DNA of 64,000 bases from Micromonospora sp. NBC_01796 (GTDB taxonomy: Bacteria; Actinomycetota; Actinomycetes; Mycobacteriales; Micromonosporaceae): contig NZ_CP109078.1 of the NCBI RefSeq assembly GCF_035917455.1, positions 8,478,001 to 8,542,000 on the forward strand, given 5' to 3'. This document shows, piece by piece, positions 28,634-39,312 of this stretch; within the stretch, counting starts at the first letter, position 1; the number at the start of each line of letters is the position of its first letter. The translations under genes and the position numbers were made by a program. The notes beneath the pieces are model-generated. The model was not told where the DNA came from. It searched no databases and saw nothing but the letters and a program-made list of their open reading frames with translations.

Positions 28634-29899
28634 TCAGCCCGCCTGGTCGGAAGCGGCCAGTTGCTTCACCACCTCGTCGACGGTGATCGAACCACTGAGC
28701 AGTTGCTGGGAGAGCCGCCCCATCAGGTCCAGGGTCTTCGAGGACAGCGCCACATGCAGGGCGGGCTTACCGCCCTTGAGCTCGGAGACGATCGTGGCAA
28801 CAGCCGGGCCGCCCTGCGACACGTCGATCGTGGTGTCGGCGGCGATCGCCCCGGCGTCGGCGTAGAAGGCCTTCAGCGCATCGGTCGAGGTCAGGGATCG
28901 CACAAGGTCGGCGGCCACCTTCGGGTCCTTCGTCCATTTGGCGACCCCGTAGCCGATACCACCGTCGTAGGCGAGGCTCGGGGTGGTCCCGGCGGTGACT
29001 ACCGGAGCGTCCATCACACCGAGCTTGTCGGCCGCCAGGAACTCGTTGAAGTCCTTCCAGTGCCCCACGTCCGACATCAGCCCGATGACGTGGGCCGCCT
29101 TGGCCGACTGGAAGAGGGCGAAGGAGTCGTTGAACATCGCGGTCGAGTTGGCCCCGTCGTTGTTCAGTCCCGCGTCGCCGGCCTCCTTCCAGAGTTGGAA
29201 GACCCGCTTGACGTTGGCGGAGTTCCAGTCGCGCTTCCCGGCGATCCAGTCGTCGTACTCCTGGGCGGTGAGGATGCCCGATGCCAGGCCCGAGAGCCAG
29301 AACTGAATGCCGGCGCCCTCCTTGTTGCCGAGGGCGAAACACTTGGCACCGGCCTTCGCGATGGCGGTGCAGTCGGCGACGAACTCGTTCCACGTCGTGG
29401 CCGGGCTCGCCGGGTCGAGCCCGGCCCTCTCGTAGAGCGCTTTGTTGTAATAGATGGGGTGACCCTGCAGCGTCACCGGGCCCGCGTAGATCCTGCCGTC
29501 CTTGGTGAACGCGTCCCACCCGGCCAGCCGCTGCTTGTCGTCGGCCACGTACTCGTCCAGCGGGACCAGCGAGTCCGTCCGGTCGCGGATCTGGCCTCCG
29601 CCGTTGAACAGGATGACGTCCGGGCCCTTGCCGGACTGGATCGCCGCACCGAGCAGCGTGTAGTACTGGTCGAACGGCTGCGCGACGAACTCGACCTTGA
29701 CATCCGGGTGCTTCTTCGCGAAGTCGGCCTTCGCCTCTTTGAGGTAGGACGCGGCGAACGCCTCGCCGGACTTCCAGTCCCACACCACCAGCTTGCCGTC
29801 CGATCCGCCCGAGGACGAGCCCGAATCGGCGGCACTCCCACAGCCGGCCAACGCCAGCCCCGCAACGAGGACGGCCGACCACATTGCTCGCTGTTTCAT
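28634..29899 (-). CDS. CUT1 sugar ABC transporter substrate-binding lipoprotein
   Basis: 421 residues; lipobox ALAGC gives Cys20, then a Ser/Gly linker. The mature protein has SBP_bac_1 features (KLVVWDWKSGEAF at the start, DVILFNGGGQI, GIGYGVAKW). ATG 29899 with GAGGTG about 7 bp upstream decides the start. It is the first gene of the operon SBP-permease-permease-enolase and is divergent from the GntR regulator, with a palindromic operator between them. Confidence 0.92.
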   Translation of the reverse strand: MKQRAMWSAVLVAGLALAGCGSAADSGSSSGGSDGKLVVWDWKSGEAFAASYLKEAKADFAKKHPDVKVEFVAQPFDQYYTLLGAAIQSGKGPDVILFNGGGQIRDRTDSLVPLDEYVADDKQRLAGWDAFTKDGRIYAGPVTLQGHPIYYNKALYERAGLDPASPATTWNEFVADCTAIAKAGAKCFALGNKEGAGIQFWLSGLASGILTAQEYDDWIAGKRDWNSANVKRVFQLWKEAGDAGLNNDGANSTAMFNDSFALFQSAKAAHVIGLMSDVGHWKDFNEFLAADKLGVMDAPVVTAGTTPSLAYDGGIGYGVAKWTKDPKVAADLVRSLTSTDALKAFYADAGAIAADTTIDVSQGGPAVATIVSELKGGKPALHVALSSKTLDLMGRLSQQLLSGSITVDEVVKQLAASDQAG

Positions 29900-29973
29900 C
29901 GCTGTCACCTCTGAGAGTGGGGTGGCCGACGGACGCGCCCGTCGCGCCATCATTGACCGGAACGTAACCCGTA

Positions 29974-29988
29974 TGACGTGTGACGTCA
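29974..29988. promoter_or_regulatory. GntR/FadR-type operator in a divergent promoter
   Basis: TGACGTGTGACGTCA is a perfect inverted repeat with 6-bp arms and a 3-bp centre. It lies 75 bp upstream of the binding-protein start and 60 bp upstream of the GntR start, in the place expected for joint control and autoregulation. Confidence 0.7.
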
Positions 29989-30047
29989 ATAGTCGGTCGT
30001 ACACTGACCACGGACGTCGTGCCACGGCGATTCATTCGGAGGGGGAC

Positions 30048-30818
30048 ATGACGCCACCGCAGGAGAAAGCCCTGAATGCATCGGCGACCCCGGCATGGGT
30101 ACGCCGACCCGCCAACCTCGCCAGGGCGGTCACCGCCGAGTTGGTGGAGCGCATCGTCCGTGGGGTCCACCCCTCCGGAACGTCCCTGCCCCCCGAGCCG
30201 GTCCTCTGCGAGACCTTCTCCGTGAGCCGGACGGTCGTCCGGGAGGCGGTGAAGATCCTTCAGGAGAAGGGGCTGGTGCAGGTCCGCCAGGGGGCCGGCA
30301 CCATGGTCACTCCGCCGTCGAACTGGGACATGCTCGACGAACTCGTCCTCGCCGCCACCATCGTCGGGGACGACAGTCTCGCTGTACTCGACGACCTCGT
30401 CGTCACCCGGCGGGTGCTGGAATCCGACATGGCGAACGTCGCCGCCCGCCTCGCCGACCAGGAGACTCTCGACCGGCTGCGCGCTCTGGTGGACCGGATG
30501 GACGGGCTCGTTGACGACCACGTCACGTACCACGAGCACGACCGGACCTTCCATGACACCGTCATGCAGGCGTCCGGGAACCGCATCGCTCGCGGTGTCG
30601 TACGGTCGTTGGAAAGTCAGGTCATGAACACCGCCCGCTACATGGGCCGGACCGAACGCGCCCTGTGCGTGGCTTCGAACCGCGGACATCGGCGCATCTA
30701 CGAGTTCATCGCCGCCCACGACCCGAACGGTGCCGCCGAGGCGATGTTCACCCACATCACCGAGGCATGGCTGGTCCGGCGCAGTGGTTCGGGGGAGCCG
30801 GTCCGCCTGCAACGCTGA
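30048..30818 (+). CDS. GntR/FadR-family transcriptional regulator
   Basis: 256 residues. Winged helix-turn-helix at about 24-88 (LPPEPVLCETFSVSRTVVRE, then LQEKGLVQVRQGAGT) followed by an FCD ligand-binding domain (about 105-235) with conserved histidines and acidic residues (EHDRTFHD). ATG 30048 follows GGAGGGGG. FCD domains bind organic or sugar acids through a metal; together with the dehydratase-like and dehydrogenase genes this supports a sugar-acid ligand. Confidence 0.9.
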   Translation: MTPPQEKALNASATPAWVRRPANLARAVTAELVERIVRGVHPSGTSLPPEPVLCETFSVSRTVVREAVKILQEKGLVQVRQGAGTMVTPPSNWDMLDELVLAATIVGDDSLAVLDDLVVTRRVLESDMANVAARLADQETLDRLRALVDRMDGLVDDHVTYHEHDRTFHDTVMQASGNRIARGVVRSLESQVMNTARYMGRTERALCVASNRGHRRIYEFIAAHDPNGAAEAMFTHITEAWLVRRSGSGEPVRLQR

Positions 30819-30930
30819 CCGGACGCACAACGGATCATCGACGCGCGAAGGCGGACGGCGGTGCCTACCCCGGCGTACGGGAGCAGGCGCCGCCGCTCGA
30901 CTTCGGCGTCGGCCAGGGCGTCGACCGGCG

Positions 30931-32313
30931 TCACGAGAACTGGGCGAAGAACCTCCAGATCTCACCCTTGGTCCAGGTCGTGATGCCACTCTCGGCGTAG
31001 GTCCCGTCCACCGGCCCGGGCATGTGACCGTTGTCGAACGCAGCCCACTGCATCGGATAGCCGGCCCTGCACCCCGAGTAGCTGGTCGTGAGGTGCGTAC
31101 GGCTGCCCGCTCCCGGCTCGGGCGGGTTCTGCGCGGCACAACCGTTGTTCCGTACGAACGTGTCGCGTAGCGACCGCCCCTGGGAGATGTTCAGGACGTT
31201 GTCCGAGATGCCGTGCAGCCCGAAGTACGCGATGGGCTGCGTACCGCCGCTGCACCCGCTGATCTGCGCCCCGGAGATGACCGCGACGGCCCGGAAGACG
31301 TCGGCCCGCGCACAGGCGAGGGCGTAGCTCATGCCCCCGCCCCAGCTGAAGCCGAGGGCGAACCGCTGCCTCGGGTTGACACAGAGGTCGCTCTCGATCC
31401 GCCTGATCATGTCGTCGACGAAGGTGACGTCCTCACCGCCGGCATTGCCCCAGCCGTTGCCGAACCCCTGTGGCGCGACCAGGATCGCAGTGTTGTTCGA
31501 CTGCTCCTGCTGCCCGTAGTACGACCAGGCGGTCCCGCTGGTGCCACCCGAGGAGATCTCCTGCATCGTGCCGCCCCGCCAGTGGAAGGCGAAGATCAGC
31601 CGGTAGGGATTGTTGTTGTTGTAGTTGGCGGGCACCCGCAGGATGAAGGAGCGGCTCTTGCCGTTGCTCTGAATCGTGTGCGTACCGCTGGACAGCGTCG
31701 GCGCCCTGCCGCACCCGGTGCCGCCCGACGGCGGGTTGCCACCGTCCACTCGGGCGAGTTGCCACTGCTGGTTCGCACCGTTCCAGTCGGAGTACTGCAC
31801 GATGTTCGCGCCGTCGGCGGTCGAGGCGCCCTGCACCTCCACGACCTTGCCGCTGTGCCGGCTGATCAACCGGACGTGACCGCCGTCCGAGTCGGCCAAC
31901 CGGAACTGCTGGTTCGTCCCGTTGAGGTCGGACCACTGCGCGATCGCACCGCCGTCGGCGGTCGACCAGTTCTGCACGTCGAGGACCTTGCCCGAATGCC
32001 GTGACTTCAGCCGGTAGTAACCGCCACCCGAGTCCACGAACTGCCACTGCTGGTTCGCACCGTCGTTCCGCGTCCACTGACTGATCCGCGCGCCGTCGTT
32101 GGTGGCCGAACCGTACAGGTCCAACGCCTTGCCGCTGTTCCGGTTCACCAGGACGTACCAGGCGTTGGTGTCCACGGTTGCCGCCGCTGCGGGCGCAACA
32201 TCCACCGCGACGAACGTGCCGGCCGCCATGACCGCGGCCGCCGCCGCGGCCAACCCTGACCGCCAGCGACGTCTACCTGGAGAGGCGGGACGAACCTCAC
32301 CGATGACCTTCAT
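30931..32313 (-). CDS. Secreted feruloyl esterase-like hydrolase with N-terminal ricin-type domain
   Basis: 460 residues. Sec signal peptide to about residue 45 (APAAAA), ricin B trefoil (about 48-190; NQQW, NQQF, NQQW repeats), short Gly/Pro linker, then an alpha/beta-hydrolase of the PHB depolymerase/LpqC type (about 203-460). The nucleophile elbow is GFSWGG with S323; C201 and other cysteines suggest disulphides. These enzymes cleave ferulate or acetyl esters from arabinoxylan. The catalytic half closely resembles the second esterase at 35014, which has a CBM2 instead. ATG 32313 follows GAAGGAG. Confidence 0.88.
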   Translation of the reverse strand: MKVIGEVRPASPGRRRWRSGLAAAAAAVMAAGTFVAVDVAPAAAATVDTNAWYVLVNRNSGKALDLYGSATNDGARISQWTRNDGANQQWQFVDSGGGYYRLKSRHSGKVLDVQNWSTADGGAIAQWSDLNGTNQQFRLADSDGGHVRLISRHSGKVVEVQGASTADGANIVQYSDWNGANQQWQLARVDGGNPPSGGTGCGRAPTLSSGTHTIQSNGKSRSFILRVPANYNNNNPYRLIFAFHWRGGTMQEISSGGTSGTAWSYYGQQEQSNNTAILVAPQGFGNGWGNAGGEDVTFVDDMIRRIESDLCVNPRQRFALGFSWGGGMSYALACARADVFRAVAVISGAQISGCSGGTQPIAYFGLHGISDNVLNISQGRSLRDTFVRNNGCAAQNPPEPGAGSRTHLTTSYSGCRAGYPMQWAAFDNGHMPGPVDGTYAESGITTWTKGEIWRFFAQFS

Positions 32314-32773
32314 GATCTACTCCTTCGATCGGGGGTCACCCACGGGCAGAACGCACGCGCGGGCCCTGACATGTGTGCCGGCGTCTGGTGGTGGCGTCGG
32401 CGTGTTGGGATGCCGCGAGAGGGAACGTGCTGTTCACGGGTCCGCCACGGCAGCGGTGCCACCGGCGTGCGAGGTCCGGCCACGACGACGAACCCATGCG
32501 ATCGTGATGGCCCCCGGCAGATCGTGCGGTACGTCACCGGGCTCCCGGCGGCCACGTGAACCACGAGTGAGAAGTTGGCGTTCGCATCGTCGTACATCAA
32601 ATGATCGTCGTCACGGTCATTCCCCTCCGGTGGCCCGGGCGGACTCGGCCTTTGGCCAAGCCCGCCCGAACCAGACCCACTCGGTCCTGATCGCGACCGT
32701 GAACGGTCACCCGATTCGGCGTACGCCGTTGCCCGGAAAGGTCAGGAACACCTGGGCCGCCTGCGTCATGCCA
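32314..32773. other. Intergenic region, no gene recognised
   Basis: 460 bp between the two ricin-bearing genes. I see the ribosome site of the esterase at the left end but no clear copy of the LacI-type operator, and no terminator with long arms. Short open frames lack recognisable domains. Confidence 0.5.
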
Positions 32774-34303
32774 TTAGCGCTGCAGTGTCAACAGACCCGG
32801 GCGGTAGGGCAGGAGGCCGTAGTCGCCGCCGGAACTGGGGGAACGCCCCTGGTAGAGAAACTGCAGATTGCAGGGATTGATGGTCATGGTCTGGTCGGCG
32901 TTGGTGCGGATCAGTTCGCCGTGGCTGATGTCGTTGGTCCAGGTGGCGCCGCTGTTGGCCTTTCCGGCGAAGGGATTGCTCTCGGTGGCGGCCTGCGGTG
33001 TCCACGAGCCGCCCAGGCTGGTGGCCGTGAACGAGCGGAAGTAGCGGCCCTGGGAGCCGATCGCCTCGACGATCATGAGGTATTGGTTCTGGCCCTGGAT
33101 CTTGTAGACCTGAACGGCTTCGAACAGGTTGTTCGTCGTGTCGCTCATGATCACGGTCGAGGTGGAGCCGAAATTGCCCGGGAAGTTTCCGATGGGCATG
33201 CTGGCCCGGTAGATTTTGCCGTTGTCCCCGGCGAAGAACAGGTACATGTTCGTGCTGTCACCGATGAGTGCCTGGTCGATGGGACCCGTGCCGGAGTCGG
33301 AGATACTTCCGGTGAAGAGCGCCTGCTGCGATGACCACCCGTTCGCATTGGTGGGATCACTCGACGTCCGGTACGAGAATGCGGTCCCACCCCACTGGTA
33401 GGCAAGCACCCAGATGTTTCTCGGGGCGAAGTAGAAGAGCGAGGGCGCAACGGTGGAGGACGACATCGCGTTCTGACTGGCCGAGGCCATGTCGGACCAG
33501 TTCGTGAAGAGACCGAAGTTCATCGACCCCCACGACGTTCCCGTGTTGTGTGTCGTCGCGTAGACGAGGTGCCTGCCGTTGTAGGGGACGGTGGTGAAAT
33601 CCTTGAGCGAGACCCACCCCGACCTCGGGTTCGCCAGCGATCCCGTCGACGTCCAGCGGTACGTCGAGGGAAGTGCGCAGCTGCCGGGTGGCGTAGTCGG
33701 AGGCGTGGTGGGGTTGCCCCCGCCGTCCACGCGTACGAGTTGCCACTGCTGGTTGTTGCCGTTCCAGTCGTCGTACTGCACGATGTTCCCGCCGTCGGCG
33801 GTCGATGCGCCCTGCACCTCCACGACCTTGTTGCTGTTCCGGTTGACCAGCCGGACGTAGCCACCGTCGGAGTCCGCCAGCCGGAACTGCTGGTTGGACC
33901 CGTTGGTGTCGGTCCACTGCACGATGCTTGCGCTGTTGGCTGTCGACCAGTTGTAGACGTCCAGCACCTTGCCCGACAGCCGCGACTTCAACCGGTAGTA
34001 GCCGCCGCCGGAGTCGACGAACTGCCACTGCTGCTGGTTGCCGTCGTTCCGGGCCCACTGGGTGATCCGTGCCCCGTCGTTCGTGGCCAGGTTGTACACA
34101 TCCAACGCCTTGCCACTGTTGCGATTGATCAACACGTACCACGCGCTCGTGTCGACCGTCGCCGCGGCCGCCGGCGTCGACACCACCGCGGCGGCAGCGG
34201 CACCGACCACCACCGCCGTGACGCCAGCGGCGACGATCCGCGGCAACCACCCACGCCGCCGCGACGGCGGCGCGATCGATGGAGACCTACCAAATGCAGA
34301 CAT
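32774..34303 (-). CDS. Secreted GH62 alpha-L-arabinofuranosidase with N-terminal ricin-type domain
   Basis: 509 residues. Signal peptide to about 45 (TPAAAA), ricin trefoil (about 48-190), Thr/Pro linker, and a complete GH62 domain (about 205-509). GH62 hallmarks are [13 protein letters not shown] at its start, [10 protein letters not shown] (catalytic Asp), [11 protein letters not shown] (catalytic acid Glu) and SHGELIR. It would release arabinose side chains from arabinoxylan. ATG 34303 follows AAGGAGG. Two LacI-type operators upstream (34389 and 34489) suggest control together with araB and the GH10 xylanase. Confidence 0.93.
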   Translation of the reverse strand: MSAFGRSPSIAPPSRRRGWLPRIVAAGVTAVVVGAAAAAVVSTPAAAATVDTSAWYVLINRNSGKALDVYNLATNDGARITQWARNDGNQQQWQFVDSGGGYYRLKSRLSGKVLDVYNWSTANSASIVQWTDTNGSNQQFRLADSDGGYVRLVNRNSNKVVEVQGASTADGGNIVQYDDWNGNNQQWQLVRVDGGGNPTTPPTTPPGSCALPSTYRWTSTGSLANPRSGWVSLKDFTTVPYNGRHLVYATTHNTGTSWGSMNFGLFTNWSDMASASQNAMSSSTVAPSLFYFAPRNIWVLAYQWGGTAFSYRTSSDPTNANGWSSQQALFTGSISDSGTGPIDQALIGDSTNMYLFFAGDNGKIYRASMPIGNFPGNFGSTSTVIMSDTTNNLFEAVQVYKIQGQNQYLMIVEAIGSQGRYFRSFTATSLGGSWTPQAATESNPFAGKANSGATWTNDISHGELIRTNADQTMTINPCNLQFLYQGRSPSSGGDYGLLPYRPGLLTLQR

Positions 34304-34388
34304 GATCCTCCTTCAATGACCAAGGGCCAAACGGTCCACCCGGTGATGAGCACCCGCGGCACGTGGGCCGGGGCGCATGCGCCAGAAA

Positions 34389-34402
34389 TGTCAGCGTTAA
34401 CA
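34389..34402. promoter_or_regulatory. LacI-type operator, proximal copy before GH62
   Basis: TGTCAGCGTTAACA fits the 14-bp operator form. It lies in the GH62 leader, 86 bp upstream of the start codon and 100 bp from the second copy, a spacing that could allow cooperative binding. Confidence 0.6.
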
Positions 34403-34486
34403 AGAGCCCTTGGCGCATGCCTAATCCAAGGTCCGACGAAGCAGGCTTGCCCGGTAAGCCACAGGCGCCGTCGTCCTTAGCCATCG

Positions 34487-34515
34487 ACTGTGAGCGATAA
34501 CATGCCGTTCGTCAA
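34487..34515 (-). promoter_or_regulatory. GH62 promoter with embedded LacI-type operator
   Basis: On the minus strand TTGACG (34515-34510), a 17-bp spacer and CACAGT (34492-34487) form a promoter-like pair. The operator TGTGAGCGATAACA (34489-34502 on plus) fills the spacer and -10 region, 7 bp from the -35 element. The same geometry is found before GH10. Confidence 0.65.
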
Positions 34516-34619
34516 GTCGTAACGTCATGGGTCTATCGGCCGGTGGCGCATCGTCCCCCTGGCGCAGCCGCGTACCCCACCGATCCCCGCGCGGGTGCCA
34601 CCCACCCACTGACACGGAG

Positions 34620-34785
34620 CCGCAGCGCCGTCGCCCACCGGCGGACGGACGTGTGGCGGCTGTCCGCCTGGGGCAGGGACGCCCGGAAGAGCTGCACGAC
34701 GCACTGCTGGTGCATGGCGTGGAGCCACACCTGCTCGATTGCGTCGGTCACCCTTCACGCCGTCCGAGTAGTCGGAGACGCCCTG
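34620..34785 (-). pseudogene. IS256-type transposase fragment (frameshifted)
   Basis: The minus strand encodes TDAIEQVWLHAM, QQCVVQLFRASL and neighbours, matching the IS256/mutator transposase stretch LPDAIxxVWPxxxVQTCVVHLxRxS. The preceding DGVKG segment (normally CDGLKG) is in another frame, so the copy is broken. No ends are recognisable. It lies in the upstream region of the GH62 gene. Confidence 0.55.
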
Positions 34786-34942
34786 CCCACCCCGGCTGCG
34801 TAACTCGGTGTGGTGGGCCACCCGCTGCTGGCACCTTGCCTGCCTGCGCCGGCCCACATCCCGAGCACGTCACGTTCCCGTCGAGGCTGATTCCCGTCCA
34901 CGACGTACACGGGCCGGCGCGCGAGCGGGCCGTGCCGAAACC

Positions 34943-34996
34943 CCGGGGCTTCGCCCCGGCCCACCGCCCTGCGACCCGGAGCCAAGTGGCTCCGGG
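34943..34996 (-). terminator. Tandem hairpins downstream of the CBM2 esterase gene
   Basis: The first structure after the stop is CCCGGAGCCA-AG-TGGCTCCGGG (34975-34996), 18 bp beyond the coding end; a second, CCGGGGC-TTC-GCCCCGG, lies at 34943-34959. Both suit factor-independent termination in high-GC DNA. Confidence 0.7.
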
Positions 34997-35013
34997 CCCT
35001 GGATGTGGCAGGT

Positions 35014-36324
35014 TCAGGGGCTGGTGCAGGTGATGTTGCTGGGCGGGAGGTTGCCGTTGCCAGTCGCGGTAAACCCGAAGGTGGTCGAGGCGTTCGGGCT
35101 CAATGTGCCGTTGTAGGGGGCGTTCTGGACGGTGACGTTGCCGGTGGTGCCCGTGTGGGTGCCGTTCCAGAGACTGCTGATGGTCTGACCACTGGCCAGG
35201 GTCAGGCGTACGGTCCAGCCGTTGACTGTGGTGGCGGTGTTATTGGAGACGGTGACCTCACCCTGGAAGCCGCCGGGCCAGCTGTTGACCGAGTTGTAGG
35301 TGGCGGCACAGTTGCCCGGCTCACCGGTCGGCGGCGGGGTGGTCGGCGGTGTCGTCGTGGGCGGTGTCGTGGTCGGCGGTGTCGTCGTGGGGGGTGCCGT
35401 CGTGGGGGGTGTATCGGACGGGAACTGGGTGAAGAATCTCCAGATCTCCCCCGAAGTCCAGGTCCTGGCGTCGTTGGGGCTGGAGGATCCGTCGACCGGG
35501 CTGGGGGTGTGGTCTCCGTCGAACGCGGCCCACTGCACCGGGTAACCGGCTCGGCAGCCGGAATAGGTGGTGGTGATGTGGGTGAGGCTGCCTCGGCTCG
35601 GCTCGCGCGGGTTCTGCGCGGTACAGCCGTTGTTCCTGACGAACGTGTCGCGCAGCGACCGACCCTGGGAGATGTTCAGCACGCTGTCGTAGGTGCCGTG
35701 GATGCCGAAGTAGGCGACGGGTTGGCTGCCACCGTTACATCCGCTGAGGTTGGCGCCGGACAGGACGGTGACCGCGCGGATGACGGTGGGCCGGGCGCAG
35801 GCAACCGCGTAGCTCATGGCCCCGCCGTAGCTCCAGCCCAGAGCGAAACGCCGGGTCGTGTCCACGCAGAGGTCGTTCTCGATCTGCCGGGAGATGTCGT
35901 CGAAGAGGGTCAGGTCCCGACCGTTGGTGTTGGCCCAGCCGGCGTTGAGGCCTTGGGGCGCGACGAAAATCGTGCTGTTGTTCGACAGCGGCGCAAGCCC
36001 GTAGTAGCCGGCCGAGGCGACGTTGCTGGCCGAGCCGTTCAGCCAGTGGAAGCCGAAGATCAGCCGGTAGGGGCTATTTCTGTCGTACCCGTCCGGGATC
36101 CGGAGGATGTAGCTGCGACTCTGCCCACTGCTCTGAATGGTGTGCGTCCCGCTGGTCAGCGTGTGGGCCTTGCCACAGCCTGCGGTCGTCGCGAGGGTGC
36201 CGTTCGTCGCGGCCACCGCGGCTCCGCGGAAACCGCCGCTCAGCATGCCGCTGGCGGTGGCGATGGTCGCGAGGAGTACCGCCGCGACCGCGATGGATGA
36301 GGTGAGGTGTCTCGGGTTAGCCAT
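35014..36324 (-). CDS. Secreted feruloyl esterase-like hydrolase with C-terminal CBM2
   Basis: 436 residues. Signal sequence to about 38, PHB-depolymerase-type alpha/beta hydrolase (about 49-305) with nucleophile S165 in GWSYGG, a Pro/Thr repeat linker (about 307-337), and CBM2 (about 340-436, NSWPGGFQGEVTVSN to PPSNITCTSP) for cellulose/xylan binding. The catalytic part shares long identical stretches with the esterase at 30931 (for example ISQGRSLRDTFVRNNGC). ATG 36324 follows AAGGAGG at good spacing. An operator-bearing promoter lies about 500 bp upstream. Confidence 0.88.
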   Translation of the reverse strand: MANPRHLTSSIAVAAVLLATIATASGMLSGGFRGAAVAATNGTLATTAGCGKAHTLTSGTHTIQSSGQSRSYILRIPDGYDRNSPYRLIFGFHWLNGSASNVASAGYYGLAPLSNNSTIFVAPQGLNAGWANTNGRDLTLFDDISRQIENDLCVDTTRRFALGWSYGGAMSYAVACARPTVIRAVTVLSGANLSGCNGGSQPVAYFGIHGTYDSVLNISQGRSLRDTFVRNNGCTAQNPREPSRGSLTHITTTYSGCRAGYPVQWAAFDGDHTPSPVDGSSSPNDARTWTSGEIWRFFTQFPSDTPPTTAPPTTTPPTTTPPTTTPPTTPPPTGEPGNCAATYNSVNSWPGGFQGEVTVSNNTATTVNGWTVRLTLASGQTISSLWNGTHTGTTGNVTVQNAPYNGTLSPNASTTFGFTATGNGNLPPSNITCTSP

Positions 36325-36835
36325 TGCTCGCCTCCTTGTCACCGGTGGTACTGCGCGAACTCGACCCGGCCACCGCCGGCCGCGCCCCGCTGCCACCGCA
36401 GGATGCGGATAGCGACTTGTCCCGTCTCCTTGCCGTCGACGATTCGGTTCCTGGCCGATGGAGCCGCCGTTCAGCGCGGCCGGAACGACGGTTCGGCCGT
36501 TCCGTGACGTGTGGGCGGATGTTTCTGGCACTGCCTGGTGGAGGCATAGCGGCGATCCTTCCGATGCGGGCCGGCATGCTCGCGCAGGCCGGCGCGGCGT
36601 ACACAGGTTGGTCTGCGGGCCGTCCATCGGTGCCGGTGGTTACCTGCGACGGGGCATCGGAAGCCGAGCATGCGGCCGGACCGAAGTCGTCCGGCGACCG
36701 CGTGCGGTCGCCTGGCATCGGCGGAGCGGCCCGGACTGGTCACCGACCGGGAAGGCGGCGGGAGGGCGTGCCCTCGGGCTTGCCTCTGCCGGCTGACTGA
36801 GGTGACCGGGAGCGTGCCCTTCGCTCCCGCACCAA
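36325..36835. other. Unusually long leader region of the CBM2 esterase gene
   Basis: About 510 bp between the start codon and the promoter-operator at 36836-36865. No gene was recognised on either strand. It may be a long 5' leader, or there is an unseen second promoter nearer the gene. Confidence 0.4.
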
Positions 36836-36865
36836 AAAATAGCATGTTATCGATAACATGCTCAA
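36836..36865 (-). promoter_or_regulatory. Promoter with a 22-bp perfect palindromic operator
   Basis: On the minus strand TTGAGC (36865-36860), an 18-bp spacer and TATTTT (36841-36836) form a good promoter. The spacer is filled by the perfect palindrome 36841-36862, whose core TGTTATCGATAACA (36845-36858) is the strongest match to the window's LacI-type operator. Confidence 0.7.
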
Positions 36866-36970
36866 CCGGCCGAGTGGGGCGAGAGATGCTGCAGCAGGCC
36901 ATCAGCCCCTGCCCGCGCGACCGCACCGTTCGCGGGCATCCGGGATGACCTAGCCCGGCAGGGCGACCAG

Positions 36971-37092
36971 GTGACCGTCACCAACGCCAGCTACAACGAC
37001 TTGCCGCGGGAGCATCCCCCACCGTGGGCCACATCGGCAGCACCGCCGGCGGCAGCCGATCACCGACCAACCTGAGCTGTACGGTCGCATGA
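36971..37092 (+). pseudogene. Decayed CBM2 C-terminus (frameshifted)
   Basis: The plus strand reads VTVTNASYN (from 36971) in one frame and, after a shift near 37005, GASPTVGHIGSTAGG, then SRSPTNLSCTVA and a stop at 37090-37092. This is the characteristic end of a CBM2 (normal form VTNASYNGTLxAGASxTVGF..PTNLSC). No catalytic domain is left upstream, so a secreted glycanase on the plus strand has been lost. A strong hairpin follows 7 bp later. Confidence 0.75.
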
Positions 37093-37099
37093 CGGTCGC

Positions 37100-37128
37100 G
37101 GCGGCCCGCCCCATCGGGGCGGGCCGCC
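37100..37128 (+). terminator. Hairpin terminator after the CBM2 remnant
   Basis: Perfect 13-bp arms GGCGGCCCGCCCC / GGGGCGGGCCGCC with loop ATC, directly after the stop codon of the decayed CBM2. It supports a formerly complete plus-strand gene ending here. Confidence 0.75.
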
Positions 37129-37343
37129 ATCCCACCATCCGCCCCGACAGCTTCCAGCCGGATGCTGGCCTCCGCGAGCGCCATGATCAGCTGCAGTGGG
37201 GCGACCAGCACCGCCGGTGGCGGGACGGATGCCGCCCGCACCACCGGAGTGCTGGCCCAGCGGATGTACCCGCTGCCGGAGCCGGGTTTGATCCCTGCTA
37301 CAGGACCTGCAACCGGCGGAGACCGATGGTCATGGTCCGGTCG

Positions 37344-39056
<1,713 letters not shown>

Positions 39057-39066
39057 CTATATCGAG

Positions 39067-39093
39067 AGTGAGCGATAACATGTTCTTCGTCAA
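39067..39093 (-). promoter_or_regulatory. GH10 promoter region with LacI-type operator
   Basis: On the minus strand TTGACG (39093-39088) stands 7 bp before the operator AGTGAGCGATAACA (39067-39080 on plus). Sequence around it (CTTGACGAA.. CATGTTATCGCTCAC ..TCGAT) is nearly the same as before GH62. The leader to the GH10 start is about 270 bp. Confidence 0.65.
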
Positions 39094-39218
39094 GACGTAA
39101 CGAACCGTCCACACCAATCCCCCGAATCACATCGATGCACCCAGGACGGCCTCGCCCACCTACCGTCGGCTCCCGCAGGCCAACCACCGATGAGCCGCAC
39201 CACCTCGACGCCAAGGAT

Positions 39219-39245
39219 CTGACGACGGTCTTGTTATCGCTCACA
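39219..39245 (+). promoter_or_regulatory. Orphan plus-strand promoter with LacI-type operator
   Basis: CTGACG (39219-39224), 7 bp, then TGTTATCGCTCACA (39232-39245): the same geometry as the GH62 and GH10 promoters, but pointing right. No intact gene of the regulon follows; only a signal-peptide-like stub is found before the kinase gene. Confidence 0.6.
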
Positions 39246-39312
39246 GCTGATGCCGACACCGACGTCGACGGCGTACCGGACGGCCTACGAGGTCCCCGGC
39301 CGGCTGGGCTGA

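Noticed and set aside
34372-34420. GGCGCATGC copies flanking the GH62 proximal operator
   Set aside because: A short GC-rich palindrome (34372-34383) and one half copy (34412-34420). Such words are frequent in this GC-rich DNA, and no transposon or regulatory logic supports them.
35330-35410. Short direct repeats in the CBM2 esterase gene as a CRISPR-like or regulatory array
   Set aside because: They encode the Pro/Thr linker (PPTT repeats) of the protein. No CRISPR array or cas gene was seen anywhere in the window.
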